Shown here: positions 54,123 through 62,440 of the stretch, one piece after another | Layout: each line of letters opens with the position of its first letter | How positions within the stretch are numbered: the first letter of the stretch is position 1 | NCBI GenBank assembly: GCA_049840395.1 | Contig: JASGLD010000005.1 | Location: 310,001-374,000, forward strand | Source of the DNA: CAILZL01 sp049840395 | Lineage (GTDB): Bacteria; Pseudomonadota; Gammaproteobacteria; Steroidobacterales; Steroidobacteraceae | Direction: 5' to 3' | DNA: 64,000 nucleotides | Position numbers and translations under genes: made by a program | Notes under the pieces: model-generated | What the model was told of the DNA's origin: nothing | What the model saw: the letters and a program-made list of their open reading frames with translations, nothing else | Database searches by the model: none

Positions 54123-55607
54123 ATGGGTAAGCCAACCGGATTCATCGAATACCTGCGCGAACTGCCAGTAGATCGCAGCCCAGCCGAGCGCGTTAAGGAC
54201 TGGAACGAATTCCATCACCACATGGAAGAGAAACGCCTGCGCAATCAAGGCGCGCGTTGCATGGATTGCGGTGTGCCGTTCTGTCACACCGGTAAACTCA
54301 TCAGCGGCATGGCCTCGGGTTGCCCGGTCAACAATCTCATCCCTGAATGGAATGACTTGGTGTATCGCGGCCTGTGGCAGGAAGCGCTGACCCGTCTGCA
54401 CAAGACCAACAATTTTCCTGAATTCACCGGTCGCGTCTGTCCTGCGCCCTGCGAAGGTTCCTGCGTGTTGGGCATCAACAACCCACCGGTGACCATCAAG
54501 AACATCGAGAACACGATTATCGATAAGGGTTGGGAAGAAGGCTGGGTGATTCCCGAAGCGCCCAAGACTCGCACCGGCAAGAAGGTGGCGGTGATTGGTT
54601 CCGGCCCTGCAGGTTTGTCTGCGGCTGCACAGTTGAATCGCGCCGGACATCTTGTCACGGTGTTCGAACGCGCCGATCGTCCCGGCGGTTTGCTGATGTA
54701 CGGCATTCCAAACATGAAGCTCGACAAGAAAGAAGTGGTTGAGCGCCGTCTGAAGTTGATGGAACAGGAAGGCATCAAATTCCAATGCAACGCCGATGTC
54801 GGCGGCAATGTATCCGTCGAGTCCCTACGCAAGGACTTCGATGCGATTGTGGTTTGCACCGGCGCTACGCTGGCGCGCGATCTGCAAGTGGAAGGTCGCG
54901 GCCTGAAGGGCGTGCACCTGGCAATGGAATATCTCACTGCCTCTACCAAGGCTGTGTTGGAAGGCGGTCCCGATAGTTGTGCGATCCATGCCAAGGGCAA
55001 GGATGTGGTGGTGATCGGTGGCGGCGATACCGGTACCGACTGCGTGGGTACTTCGATCCGTCAGGGCTGCAAGAACGTGGTGCAGGTTGAAATCATGCCG
55101 CGCTCGCCGATGGATCGCGCCGATGACAATCCCTGGCCGGAGTGGCCCAAGGTCTACAAGATGGACTATGGTCAGGAAGAAGCGGCGGCCAAGTTCGGTG
55201 ATGATCCGCGCGTGTACCAGACCACGGTGAAGAAGTTCATTGATGACGGCGCCGGCAATGTGAAAGAACTGGTAACCGTGCAGATCAAATGGGAGAAGAA
55301 CGACAAGGGTCAGTTCATTCCTGTTGAACAAGCCGGTACTGAAAAAACTATTCCTGCTCAGTTGGTGCTGCTGGCCATGGGCTTCCTCGGCCCTGAACAG
55401 CCACTGGTTAAAGCGCTCAGCGTCGATACCGATCCGCGCAGCAACATTAAGGCCGATCACGGCAAGTTCAACACCAGCGTCAAGGGCGTGTTCACGGCCG
55501 GCGACTGCCGTCGTGGTCAGAGCTTGGTGGTGTGGGCCATCAATGAAGGTCGCGGTGCAGCACGTGAGTGCGATCGCTTCCTGATGGGCGCCACCGATCT
55601 GCCGTAA
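54123..55607 (+). CDS. gltD: Glutamate synthase small subunit
   Basis: 494 residues, the expected length. Two 4Fe-4S clusters are bound by Cys in GARCMDCGVPFCH and GCPVNN plus CPAPCEGSC. Two nucleotide-binding folds follow: FAD (VAVIGSGPAGLSAAAQLNRAG) and NADPH (VVVIGGGDTGTDC). It passes electrons from NADPH to the large subunit. Transcribed with gltB after an 80-base gap containing a palindrome; a terminator follows. This subunit is intact. Confidence 0.96.
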   Translation: MGKPTGFIEYLRELPVDRSPAERVKDWNEFHHHMEEKRLRNQGARCMDCGVPFCHTGKLISGMASGCPVNNLIPEWNDLVYRGLWQEALTRLHKTNNFPEFTGRVCPAPCEGSCVLGINNPPVTIKNIENTIIDKGWEEGWVIPEAPKTRTGKKVAVIGSGPAGLSAAAQLNRAGHLVTVFERADRPGGLLMYGIPNMKLDKKEVVERRLKLMEQEGIKFQCNADVGGNVSVESLRKDFDAIVVCTGATLARDLQVEGRGLKGVHLAMEYLTASTKAVLEGGPDSCAIHAKGKDVVVIGGGDTGTDCVGTSIRQGCKNVVQVEIMPRSPMDRADDNPWPEWPKVYKMDYGQEEAAAKFGDDPRVYQTTVKKFIDDGAGNVKELVTVQIKWEKNDKGQFIPVEQAGTEKTIPAQLVLLAMGFLGPEQPLVKALSVDTDPRSNIKADHGKFNTSVKGVFTAGDCRRGQSLVVWAINEGRGAARECDRFLMGATDLP

Positions 55608-55632
55608 GCAGGTTTGTTTAGCTGAATCATCA

Positions 55633-55667
55633 CAGCCTCGCTGCTTGCAGCGGGGCTGTTTTGTTTT
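55633..55667 (+). terminator. Rho-independent terminator of gltBD
   Basis: CAGCCTCGCTG (55633-55643), loop CTTG, CAGCGGGGCTG (55648-55658), one G-U pair, then TTTTGTTTT. It lies 25 bases past the gltD stop. Confidence 0.88.
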
Positions 55668-55738
55668 AAGGCCGCAAAATAAATGATGGGCTGCATTTAA
55701 ATAAAGACGACTTTAATGAAGATGACGCTGCCAATAAC

Positions 55739-55767
55739 TTGAGTGCCCCCCGGGGGGCGGTGCTATT
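55739..55767 (+). promoter_or_regulatory. Possible mscL promoter with a GC palindrome filling the spacer
   Basis: TTGAGT (55739-55744) is followed by a 17-base spacer and GCTATT (55762-55767), close to a sigma-70 pattern. The spacer begins with a perfect 14-bp palindrome GCCCCCCGGGGGGC (55745-55758). The placement suggests an operator or a DNA-structure element that alters promoter strength, as in MerR-type spacers. The mscL ATG lies about 60 bases downstream. Confidence 0.45.
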
Positions 55768-55829
55768 GTTCGGCTGGTAACTTGCGTATCGGTCGCGACG
55801 ATCCAAGATAATTATGCGGAGGAGTCACA

Positions 55830-56225
55830 ATGAGTCTGGCTAAAGAATTCAAAGAATTTGCCATGCGTGGCAATGTCATCGACCTGGCGGTCGGTGTGGT
55901 GATCGGTGCCGCCTTCGGCAAGATCGTTTCCTCGCTAGTGGATAGCGTCATCATGCCGGTGGTGGGCGTGCTGACCAGCGGCAAGAACTTTTCCGATATG
56001 GCGACGCAAATCGGTACCGATGCCGATGGCAAGGCGGTGCTGCTCAAGTACGGTGTGTTCATTCAATCCATTGTCGATTTCATCATCATCGCCTTCGTAA
56101 TCTTCCTGGCGATTCGCGGCATCAATAAACTCAAGAAGCCTGCGCCGGATGCGCCGCCGCCGGCGCCACCTCGCGAAGAAGTATTGCTGCAGGAGATTCG
56201 CGATCTGCTGGCAAAGCGCCAATAG
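55830..56225 (+). CDS. mscL: Large-conductance mechanosensitive channel
   Basis: 131 residues. The first helix FAMRGNVIDLAVGVVIGAAFGKIVSSLVDSVIMP and second helix YGVFIQSIVDFIIIAFVIFLAIRGINKL flank a periplasmic loop, and the C-terminus is the amphipathic helix EEVLLQEIRDLLAKR. It opens under membrane tension to release solutes on osmotic downshift. A strong GGAGGAG precedes the ATG. It is monocistronic between terminator-like elements. Confidence 0.97.
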   Translation: MSLAKEFKEFAMRGNVIDLAVGVVIGAAFGKIVSSLVDSVIMPVVGVLTSGKNFSDMATQIGTDADGKAVLLKYGVFIQSIVDFIIIAFVIFLAIRGINKLKKPAPDAPPPAPPREEVLLQEIRDLLAKRQ

Positions 56226-56236
56226 TTGATCAGTTG

Positions 56237-56279
56237 GGGCGAGGTGGGTAACCCACTTCCTTAGGTTACAGCCTCGCCC
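56237..56279. repeat. GGGCGAGG dyad downstream of mscL
   Basis: GGGCGAGG (56237-56244) pairs with CCTCGCCC (56272-56279). Between them a second dyad GTGGGT-ACCCAC forms a smaller stem. It uses the same arms as the palindrome after gltB. No T-run follows, so it is a repeat or weak terminator. Confidence 0.5.
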
Positions 56280-56441
56280 TTGATGCGTTTGTCGCAATGT
56301 TGAAGAGTCGGAGGGCGGGTAACGCGGTGGACCGCTAGACCTGCCCCTACATTAGGCGCATTTATTTCTTCATCACTGCAGCTGTCTTGTTTTTATTGCG
56401 CCATGGTCTAGTCTGAGCGAGTTGCAACTTCTGTCGCTCAC

Positions 56442-57254
56442 ATGAACTTCATCAGCAAACTGCGCGCCGCCTGGGCTTCAAGCAATTCATTGTTCTGTGT
56501 TGGTCTGGATCCAGATCCTGCCAAACTGCCGGTGATGTTACGCGGCCGGCCGCAGGCTGTCTTTGAATTCAACAAAGCCATCATTGATGCCACCCATGAT
56601 CTGGTATGCGCTTACAAGCCGCAGATTGCCTACTTCGCTGCGCAGTCCGCTGAAGATCAGTTGTTGCAGACCATGGAGTACCTGCGTACTCAATATCCAC
56701 ACATTCCCCTGATACTCGATGCCAAGCGTGGCGATATCGGTTCTACCGCCGAGCAATATGCGCAAGAGGCCTTTGCGCGTTATCACGCCGATGCGGTGAC
56801 AGTGAATCCTTATCTAGGCAGCGATTCGATCACGCCTTTTACTCGCCATGCGGATAAGGGCGTAGTGATCCTGTGTCGTACCTCGAATCCTGGCGCGCAG
56901 GATTTGCAGGATCTGAATATCGACGGCAAGCCGCTGTATGCGCACCTTGCGCACAAGGTCGCCACGCAATGGAATGCACATGGCAACTGCCTGCTGGTAG
57001 TAGGGGCGACTTGGCCGGAACAGATGCGTGCAGTGCGTGCAGTCGTTGGCGACATGCCTCTGCTAGTGCCTGGCGTGGGTGCGCAGGGTGGCGATGTCAA
57101 AGCGATGGTTACTGCTGGCAAGACTGCTGATGGTACTGGTCTGGTGATCAATTCATCGCGTGCCGTGCTGTATGCGAGTGCTGGCGATGATTTTGCGCAG
57201 GCAGCGCGCAAGGTGGCGCAGGCTTCGCGTGATGAGATTAATTTGTATCGCTGA
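56442..57254 (+). CDS. pyrF: Orotidine 5'-phosphate decarboxylase, subfamily 2
   Basis: 270 residues, the length of the longer subfamily. The active site LDAKRGDIGSTA has the Lys-Asp catalytic pair; VGLDPDPAKLP and the phosphate-binding LLVPGVGAQGGD match the family. It makes UMP from OMP in pyrimidine synthesis. The ATG has a weak ribosome site. A repeat pair follows. Confidence 0.95.
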   Translation: MNFISKLRAAWASSNSLFCVGLDPDPAKLPVMLRGRPQAVFEFNKAIIDATHDLVCAYKPQIAYFAAQSAEDQLLQTMEYLRTQYPHIPLILDAKRGDIGSTAEQYAQEAFARYHADAVTVNPYLGSDSITPFTRHADKGVVILCRTSNPGAQDLQDLNIDGKPLYAHLAHKVATQWNAHGNCLLVVGATWPEQMRAVRAVVGDMPLLVPGVGAQGGDVKAMVTAGKTADGTGLVINSSRAVLYASAGDDFAQAARKVAQASRDEINLYR

Positions 57255-57287
57255 TCTACAGCTTAAGTATTAACAGGACACTGATCG

Positions 57288-57455
57288 CCCCCACCCGGCC
57301 CTCCCCCGTGGAACGGGGGAGGGGGTCGGACGTGCACGGCGGGTGGGGAAAGATCTCTTCTGAACACAAAGATGTCTTTTAAACACTATCAGCATGCGGG
57401 AAGGCATCTCTTCTCATACTCTTCCCCGTTCCACGGGGGAGGGCAGGGTGGGGGT
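57288..57455. repeat. Pair of inverted GC-rich intergenic repeats (BIME-like)
   Basis: A copy at 57288-57325 reads CCCCCACCC, then a perfect hairpin CCCTCCCCCGT-GGA-ACGGGGGAGGG (57299-57323). A second copy at 57421-57455 is its reverse complement with small changes (TCCCCGT-TCC-ACGGGGGA, then GGGTGGGGG). They face each other across about 95 bases, so the whole could fold as one long structure. There is no coding gene in the region. This resembles paired REP elements; it may protect pyrF mRNA or end its transcription. Confidence 0.7.
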
Positions 57456-57481
57456 ATCAGCGTCTGCACACTAAAACCAAT

Positions 57482-58330
57482 ATGCGTAGCTATCGTTATC
57501 GCTTGTTGAATGTCTTTGCCATCGAAGGCCAACGCCTCTCCGGCAATCCGCTGTGTGTGTTCGAAGATGCACGCGGCCTTGACGACGCCACCATGCAAGC
57601 GTTGTCCTTGCAGTTCAATCTTTCCGAAACTACTTTCATCTTCCCCAGTGAGGCGGCGACGGCGCGCGTGCGCATTTTTACGCCCTCTTTCGAATTGCCG
57701 TTCGCTGGACATCCCACGCTCGGCACGGCGCAAGTGGTGAGCGATTTATTCAATGTCTCCACTGAACTCAGGTTGGAAATGAAGGCTGGCATCATTCCAG
57801 TCAGTTCAGACGGCACTAGTTGGAGTTTGCAGGCCAACCCACCTCGCTTTCGGAAAGTATCAGTCGAGCCCGCAGCATTGGCTGACATGCTTGGACTATC
57901 GACTCTCGATTTGGATGATTCACCGCTGTGGGTCGATACGGGTACAGAGCAACTATTGGTGCCATTGAAGAGCGCTGATGCGGTGCGACGCTGTCAGCCG
58001 AATGCAGAACTGCTGCGTCGGCATGGGCCTTTAAGCGATACGCGTTTCCTGGTGTACGTATGGGCGCCTGCAACAGAGCATGAGATCGTGGCGCGGTTCT
58101 TTTTCGCCAAGGGAATGTCAGTGGTTGAAGATCCCGCCACCGGTTCGGCCTGCGCAAATTTAGGCGGCTGGTTTATTGCCACTCAAGCAGCGCTGCCGCT
58201 ACACAGACGAGTTTCGCAAGGCGAAGCAGTGGGCAGGGCTTCGCAATTGGAATTAAATGTGGATGCACAGCAGCGCATCACAGTGGCCGGCCGAGTGATT
58301 GAACTGGGTCGCGGTGTCATTGAAATCTAA
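57482..58330 (+). CDS. PhzF-family isomerase/epimerase-like protein
   Basis: 282 residues. The N-terminal half VFAIEGQRLSGNPLCVFEDA and LSETTFIF contains the catalytic Glu49 position of PhzF, and FELPFAGHPTLGTA and EDPATGSACANLGGW are the paired conserved motifs of the two halves. PhzF itself isomerises dihydro-hydroxyanthranilate in phenazine synthesis, but most family members are of unknown activity, and no phenazine genes are present. The start ATG has no clear ribosome site. The PEBP gene follows 14 bases downstream, so the two may be cotranscribed. Confidence 0.9.
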   Translation: MRSYRYRLLNVFAIEGQRLSGNPLCVFEDARGLDDATMQALSLQFNLSETTFIFPSEAATARVRIFTPSFELPFAGHPTLGTAQVVSDLFNVSTELRLEMKAGIIPVSSDGTSWSLQANPPRFRKVSVEPAALADMLGLSTLDLDDSPLWVDTGTEQLLVPLKSADAVRRCQPNAELLRRHGPLSDTRFLVYVWAPATEHEIVARFFFAKGMSVVEDPATGSACANLGGWFIATQAALPLHRRVSQGEAVGRASQLELNVDAQQRITVAGRVIELGRGVIEI

Positions 58331-58344
58331 TCGGAGATAAGTCC

Positions 58345-58893
58345 ATGAAATTTTCAACGGTCCTCATGATGAGTTCTCTGCTGGCGCTGCCGGCATTCGC
58401 TGCAGATTTCAAACTCAGCAGCACCGACATCAAGGCCAATGGCACCTTGAGTAATGCGCAGGTATTCAATAGTTTCGGCTGCAGTGGCGCAAACATTTCA
58501 CCCCAACTATCCTGGAGCGGCGCGCCCGCAGGTACGCAAAGTTATGCCGTGACGGTGTACGACCCGGATGCCCCTACTGGTAGCGGATGGTGGCATTGGG
58601 TGGCAATCAATATTCCGGCCAGTGCCACCAGCATTGCGCAAGGTGCAGGTACTACTGAAGGCAAGGCGTTGCCGGCTGGTACACAACAGGTACGTACCGA
58701 TTTTGGCGCACCCGGTTTTGGTGGTGCTTGCCCACCAGCCGGTGACAAGGCGCATCGCTATATCTTCACCGTGTATGCGTTGAAGGTGCCCAAGTTAGAC
58801 GTACCGACGGATGCCACCGCTGCTTATGCTGGATACAACATTCAAGGCAACATGTTGGGCAAGGCCAGTTTTACGGCGTATTACGGAAGATAA
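58345..58893 (+). CDS. Exported PEBP/YbhB-family protein
   Basis: 182 residues. Signal peptide (about 1-19, ending FAAD) with GGAG upstream of the ATG. The ligand-pocket motifs are SGANISPQLSWSGAP, TVYDPDAPTGSGWWHWVAIN and FGAPGFGGACPP...HRYIFTVYAL. In bacteria these Raf-kinase-inhibitor-like proteins are of unsettled role; some bind anionic lipids or inhibit proteases. Two cysteines may form a disulfide in the periplasm. A perfect repeat hairpin follows. Confidence 0.92.
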   Translation: MKFSTVLMMSSLLALPAFAADFKLSSTDIKANGTLSNAQVFNSFGCSGANISPQLSWSGAPAGTQSYAVTVYDPDAPTGSGWWHWVAINIPASATSIAQGAGTTEGKALPAGTQQVRTDFGAPGFGGACPPAGDKAHRYIFTVYALKVPKLDVPTDATAAYAGYNIQGNMLGKASFTAYYGR

Positions 58894-58914
58894 ATAGGCG
58901 TTATTAGATTGCCT

Positions 58915-58946
58915 CTTGTAGGTCGGGTTAAAACCCGACCTACAAG
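58915..58946. repeat. Perfect 15-bp-arm palindromic repeat, likely bidirectional terminator
   Basis: CTTGTAGGTCGGGTT (58915-58929), two A, AACCCGACCTACAAG (58932-58946). It lies 22 bases past the PEBP stop and 21 before the end of the convergent GNAT gene. The TGTAGGTCGGGTT core is a widespread dispersed repeat in gammaproteobacterial genomes. Confidence 0.8.
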
Positions 58947-58966
58947 AAATGGAAGACACAACTCAA

Positions 58967-59422
58967 TCACAACGCCTTGTGCATCAAGCTATACCCCGCG
59001 CGCGAGGCAAACCCCAATAAAGAATAGAACCGCTGCGCTTGTACATTGTGCGCCGCCACTTCCATCTCGATATGCACGCAGCCCTGCGCGCGCATTTCGC
59101 GTTCGGCCGTTTGCACCAGCAAGCGCCCCACACCCTGGCCACGCGCCTCGGCAATCACATACAGCTCGTCGATAGCGGCGGTAGGGCCGCCATGTTCGAA
59201 ACTGAAGACACGGCTGCACAACAGGTAACCCAGCACTTGATCGTGATCCAGAGCAATCCAACCGCGTCCCAGGTCGGGATGGCTGAGAAAGCCAGTCAAT
59301 AATGTTTCGGCACTTTGCGCGTCGAAGCCGCGGATCTGTTCGTACTCCCAATACTGCCGCATTAATTCGACCAGCACCGGAATGGAGTCCGCCGTGGCCG
59401 GCAGGATTTGCGTTGTCTGCAT
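58967..59422 (-). CDS. GNAT N-acetyltransferase
   Basis: 151 residues from ATG 59422 with AAGAG upstream (an earlier ATG at 59470 would add 16). GNAT motif A is LYVIAEARGQGVGRLLVQTAE, preceded by AAIDE and followed by HIEMEVAAHNVQAQRFYSLLGF. Substrate is unknown. It is divergent from the M16 peptidase gene and convergent with the PEBP gene. Confidence 0.9.
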   Translation of the reverse strand: MQTTQILPATADSIPVLVELMRQYWEYEQIRGFDAQSAETLLTGFLSHPDLGRGWIALDHDQVLGYLLCSRVFSFEHGGPTAAIDELYVIAEARGQGVGRLLVQTAEREMRAQGCVHIEMEVAAHNVQAQRFYSLLGFASRAGYSLMHKAL

Positions 59423-59494
59423 GATGGCACTCTTGTTATTGATGTGAGCCCTATCCCCATCGCCTATCATCGCACCGTTGCTTTCCGCTTGGGT

Positions 59495-60883
59495 ATGGCT
59501 ATGTACCGAAAATATGGTTTTGCGTTGTTGGTCGTCCTGGGTTTGCAGGCGGTTGTGTTGCCGACCGCAATGTCGGCTGAACTCAAGGGCCGCGATCAGA
59601 TCACCAGTGTCACGCTAAGCAATGGCATGCAGGTCATTGTCTGGCCCGACCACGACATCCCCAGTGTGGCGCTGTACAACTTCGTTAAGGTCGGTTCGCG
59701 CAATGAAGTGGTGGGTAAAACCGGTCTGGCGCATTTCTTTGAGCACATGATGTTCAACGGCACCGCCAAGCGCGCCCAGGGCGAATTCGATCGTGTGATG
59801 GAATCCGCCGGCGGTTCGAACAATGCCTACACTAGCGAAGATGTCACCGTATACCAGGACTGGTTTCCACGCAGCGCGCTGGAAACCATTTTTGAGCTGG
59901 AAGCAGATAGATTGCAGAACCTTGCCTTCGTGCCCGAGGTCGTCGAAAGCGAGCGTGGCGTGGTGTATTCGGAACGTCGTTTACGAGTGGAAGACGACAA
60001 CGAAGCCAAGCTCGCCGAACAGGTTCAGGCCACGGCATTCTTGGCGCACCCCTATGGCGTACCGGTAATTGGTTGGCCTTCCGATATCCAGGGATGGCAG
60101 CTCGCTGATTTAAAAGATTTCTTCAAGACCCACTACGCTCCCAACAATTGCACGCTGGTGTTAGTGGGCGATGTAGAACCGACCGCCATACTGGCTCTGG
60201 CGCGTAAGTATCTTGAGCCCATTCCGGCGCAAGTGCCTGCAGAAGCGCTACGCACGCGTGAGCCACAACAGGAAGGCGAACGGCGAGTCTCGCTGCAGCT
60301 TCCGGCGCAAACGCCGCTACTGCAATTTGCCTATCACAGTCCTGAGATCACCAGTGCCGATATGCCGGCGCTGGAATTGTTGCTGCGTATCTTAAGTGAC
60401 GGTGAATCGTCGCGTCTGTACCAGGCCTTGGTGGAGCGCGATAAATTGGCTATCGCCGTCACCGGCGATGTGATGCGCAGTTTCGATCCGGGCCTGTTGT
60501 GGTTCTACCTATCGTTACCCGCCGATGCGGATGTCGATGCGGCGGAACATGGTTTCGATGCGGAGTTACAGCGCCTGCTGGATAACGGCGTGACTGCCCA
60601 AGAACTCGACAAGGCGCGCAACATCGTACTCAGCGAATTCTGGCAGCAGCTATCGACCATCAATGGCAAGGCATCTGCACTGGGTCGTTACGCCGTATTT
60701 CATCACGACTATCAGAAGTTATTCACTATGCCGGATGTGTATGCACGCGTTACCCAGCGCGATCTGCAGCAGCTGGCGCAGACTCTGTTACGCAAAGGCA
60801 ATCGAACGGTTGGCGTCGTTACGCCTGCAGCAGAGGATGAAGCCGATGACTCTGCTGAAGCGAATGCAGAGGAGAGCAAGTGA
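59495..60883 (+). CDS. Exported M16-family zinc peptidase (catalytic half)
   Basis: About 462 residues. The start is uncertain: ATG 59495 or 59501, both before a signal peptide (LLVVLGLQAVVLPTAMSA); an upstream ATG at 59408 is less likely. The inverzincin HFFEH motif (HxxEH) with the distal Glu in ELEADRLQ... is intact, so it should be an active insulinase/pitrilysin-like peptidase in the periplasm. The end is acidic (EDEADDSAEANAEESK). It is translated together with the second M16 gene through a TGATG overlap. M16 pairs usually have one active and one inactive member. Confidence 0.92.
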   Translation: MAMYRKYGFALLVVLGLQAVVLPTAMSAELKGRDQITSVTLSNGMQVIVWPDHDIPSVALYNFVKVGSRNEVVGKTGLAHFFEHMMFNGTAKRAQGEFDRVMESAGGSNNAYTSEDVTVYQDWFPRSALETIFELEADRLQNLAFVPEVVESERGVVYSERRLRVEDDNEAKLAEQVQATAFLAHPYGVPVIGWPSDIQGWQLADLKDFFKTHYAPNNCTLVLVGDVEPTAILALARKYLEPIPAQVPAEALRTREPQQEGERRVSLQLPAQTPLLQFAYHSPEITSADMPALELLLRILSDGESSRLYQALVERDKLAIAVTGDVMRSFDPGLLWFYLSLPADADVDAAEHGFDAELQRLLDNGVTAQELDKARNIVLSEFWQQLSTINGKASALGRYAVFHHDYQKLFTMPDVYARVTQRDLQQLAQTLLRKGNRTVGVVTPAAEDEADDSAEANAEESK

Positions 60884-62286
60884 TGCGCCATTTCAAATTA
60901 ATCTTAGTCGCATTATTGCTTGGTTGTTCAGTGGCCGCTCAAGCTGCGGATGCTGTGCGTATGCCGTCCTATCAGCGTGTGGTGCTGGCTAATGGCGCTA
61001 CCTTGCTTTTGATGGAACGTCACGACGTACCGTTGATTGCGTTTCAAGCCACTCTGCGTGGTGGTGTGCTGACCGATACTGCGGAGAAAGCCGGTGGCGC
61101 CAACCTATTGGCACAGTTGCTGATGAAGGGCGCTGGTCAGCGCAATGCCCTGCAATTTGCAGAAGCGGTGGCGCAGGTGGGTGGCAGCTTCGATACGGGC
61201 GTGGCCACGGAGAGCTTCAGCGTCGATGGTCAGTTCATGGCGCGCGATCAAGCCTTGTTGATCGAACTGCTGGCGGATGTGTTGCAGCGGCCACGTCTGG
61301 AACAGGGACAGTTCAATGATTTGCGTCAGCGCCAAATTGAATTTCTGCGTGCGGCAAAAGATTCGAATGTGGGTGCGTTGATTCCCACCTATGCGGCAGC
61401 GGCGTTATTTGGCGAGCATCCCTATGGCAGGCCGCTCAGCGGCAGCGAGACTACGCTGAGCAACTTGCAATACAGCGATGTGCAGCAGCTGTATCAACAA
61501 CAGTTCGGCGCCGATCGTTTGATCATTGCGGTAGCGGGTGATTTTGATACCAAGGCATTGCTGCAACAATTACGTCGAGCCTTCGGGTCCTGGCACAAGG
61601 CTAGGACCACACTGCCCGTGGTGAAGCCAGCGCCTGCCACCAAAGGCCGGCAGGTGCTATTGATTGATGCGCCGGATGCAGTACAAACCTACTTCTGGAT
61701 TGGCAATGTCGGTGTGGCGCACAACTACGAGCAGCGCGTGGCGCTGGAGCTGGTCAATACTTTGTTCGGTGGTCGCTTCACTTCAATGCTCAACACCGAG
61801 TTGCGCATCAAAACCGGTCTGACTTATGGGGCGCGTGCGCAATTGCGTCAGCCCACTCAACCTGGTTCGTGGAACATGTACTCCTTCACCCAATCGGCAA
61901 CCAGCATTCAAGCCATCGATCTGGCGTTGCAAACTTATCAACAGCTGCGCGATACAGGTCTGGATGTAACGGCGTTGAATTCGGGCAAGAACTACTTGCT
62001 GGGGCAATACCCCACCGACTACGAAACTGCCGCGCAGTGGGCGAGCACATTGGCGGATCTGGAGTTCTATCGCTTGCCGCGTGGTGAAGTGGATGCGTAT
62101 GCCGATCGTTTGCGAGCAGTAACCCAGGGGCAGGTGAGTACAGTCATCAGCAGCGCGTTACCCGCGTCGGAAAATCTGCAATTCGTGTTGATCGGCAAAG
62201 CGGCCACGTTGCGTTCGCAGGTAGCCAAGTATGGAACCGTCACCGAAATGTCTCTTGCTGCTCCCACCTTTGCTGTATCGCGTTGA
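60883..62286 (+). CDS. M16-family peptidase-like partner without zinc motif
   Basis: 467 residues. The signal peptide (about 1-21, ending AAQA) has GGAGAG upstream. The place of HxxEH reads NLLAQ (GGANLLAQLLMKG), so zinc ligands are gone and it should be the non-catalytic partner. The substrate-handling C-terminal region (GGRFTSMLNTELRIKTGLTYGARA) is conserved, as in other paired M16 proteins. It starts within the stop codon of the catalytic gene, and the two products probably form a complex. Confidence 0.92.
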   Translation: MRHFKLILVALLLGCSVAAQAADAVRMPSYQRVVLANGATLLLMERHDVPLIAFQATLRGGVLTDTAEKAGGANLLAQLLMKGAGQRNALQFAEAVAQVGGSFDTGVATESFSVDGQFMARDQALLIELLADVLQRPRLEQGQFNDLRQRQIEFLRAAKDSNVGALIPTYAAAALFGEHPYGRPLSGSETTLSNLQYSDVQQLYQQQFGADRLIIAVAGDFDTKALLQQLRRAFGSWHKARTTLPVVKPAPATKGRQVLLIDAPDAVQTYFWIGNVGVAHNYEQRVALELVNTLFGGRFTSMLNTELRIKTGLTYGARAQLRQPTQPGSWNMYSFTQSATSIQAIDLALQTYQQLRDTGLDVTALNSGKNYLLGQYPTDYETAAQWASTLADLEFYRLPRGEVDAYADRLRAVTQGQVSTVISSALPASENLQFVLIGKAATLRSQVAKYGTVTEMSLAAPTFAVSR

Positions 62287-62440
62287 AAGACATGTCGATG
62301 CCATTGCCGCCTGTACTGCTTTAAGGTTTGTCAGGCGGCTTGCATCCATCGTGAAATTGGGTCAGGTTTCTAAAATAGATTTAATGATTGCTCATCTAAC
62401 GATCACTTGTTGATCTTCACAAACTCGTCCGGGGGAATTT

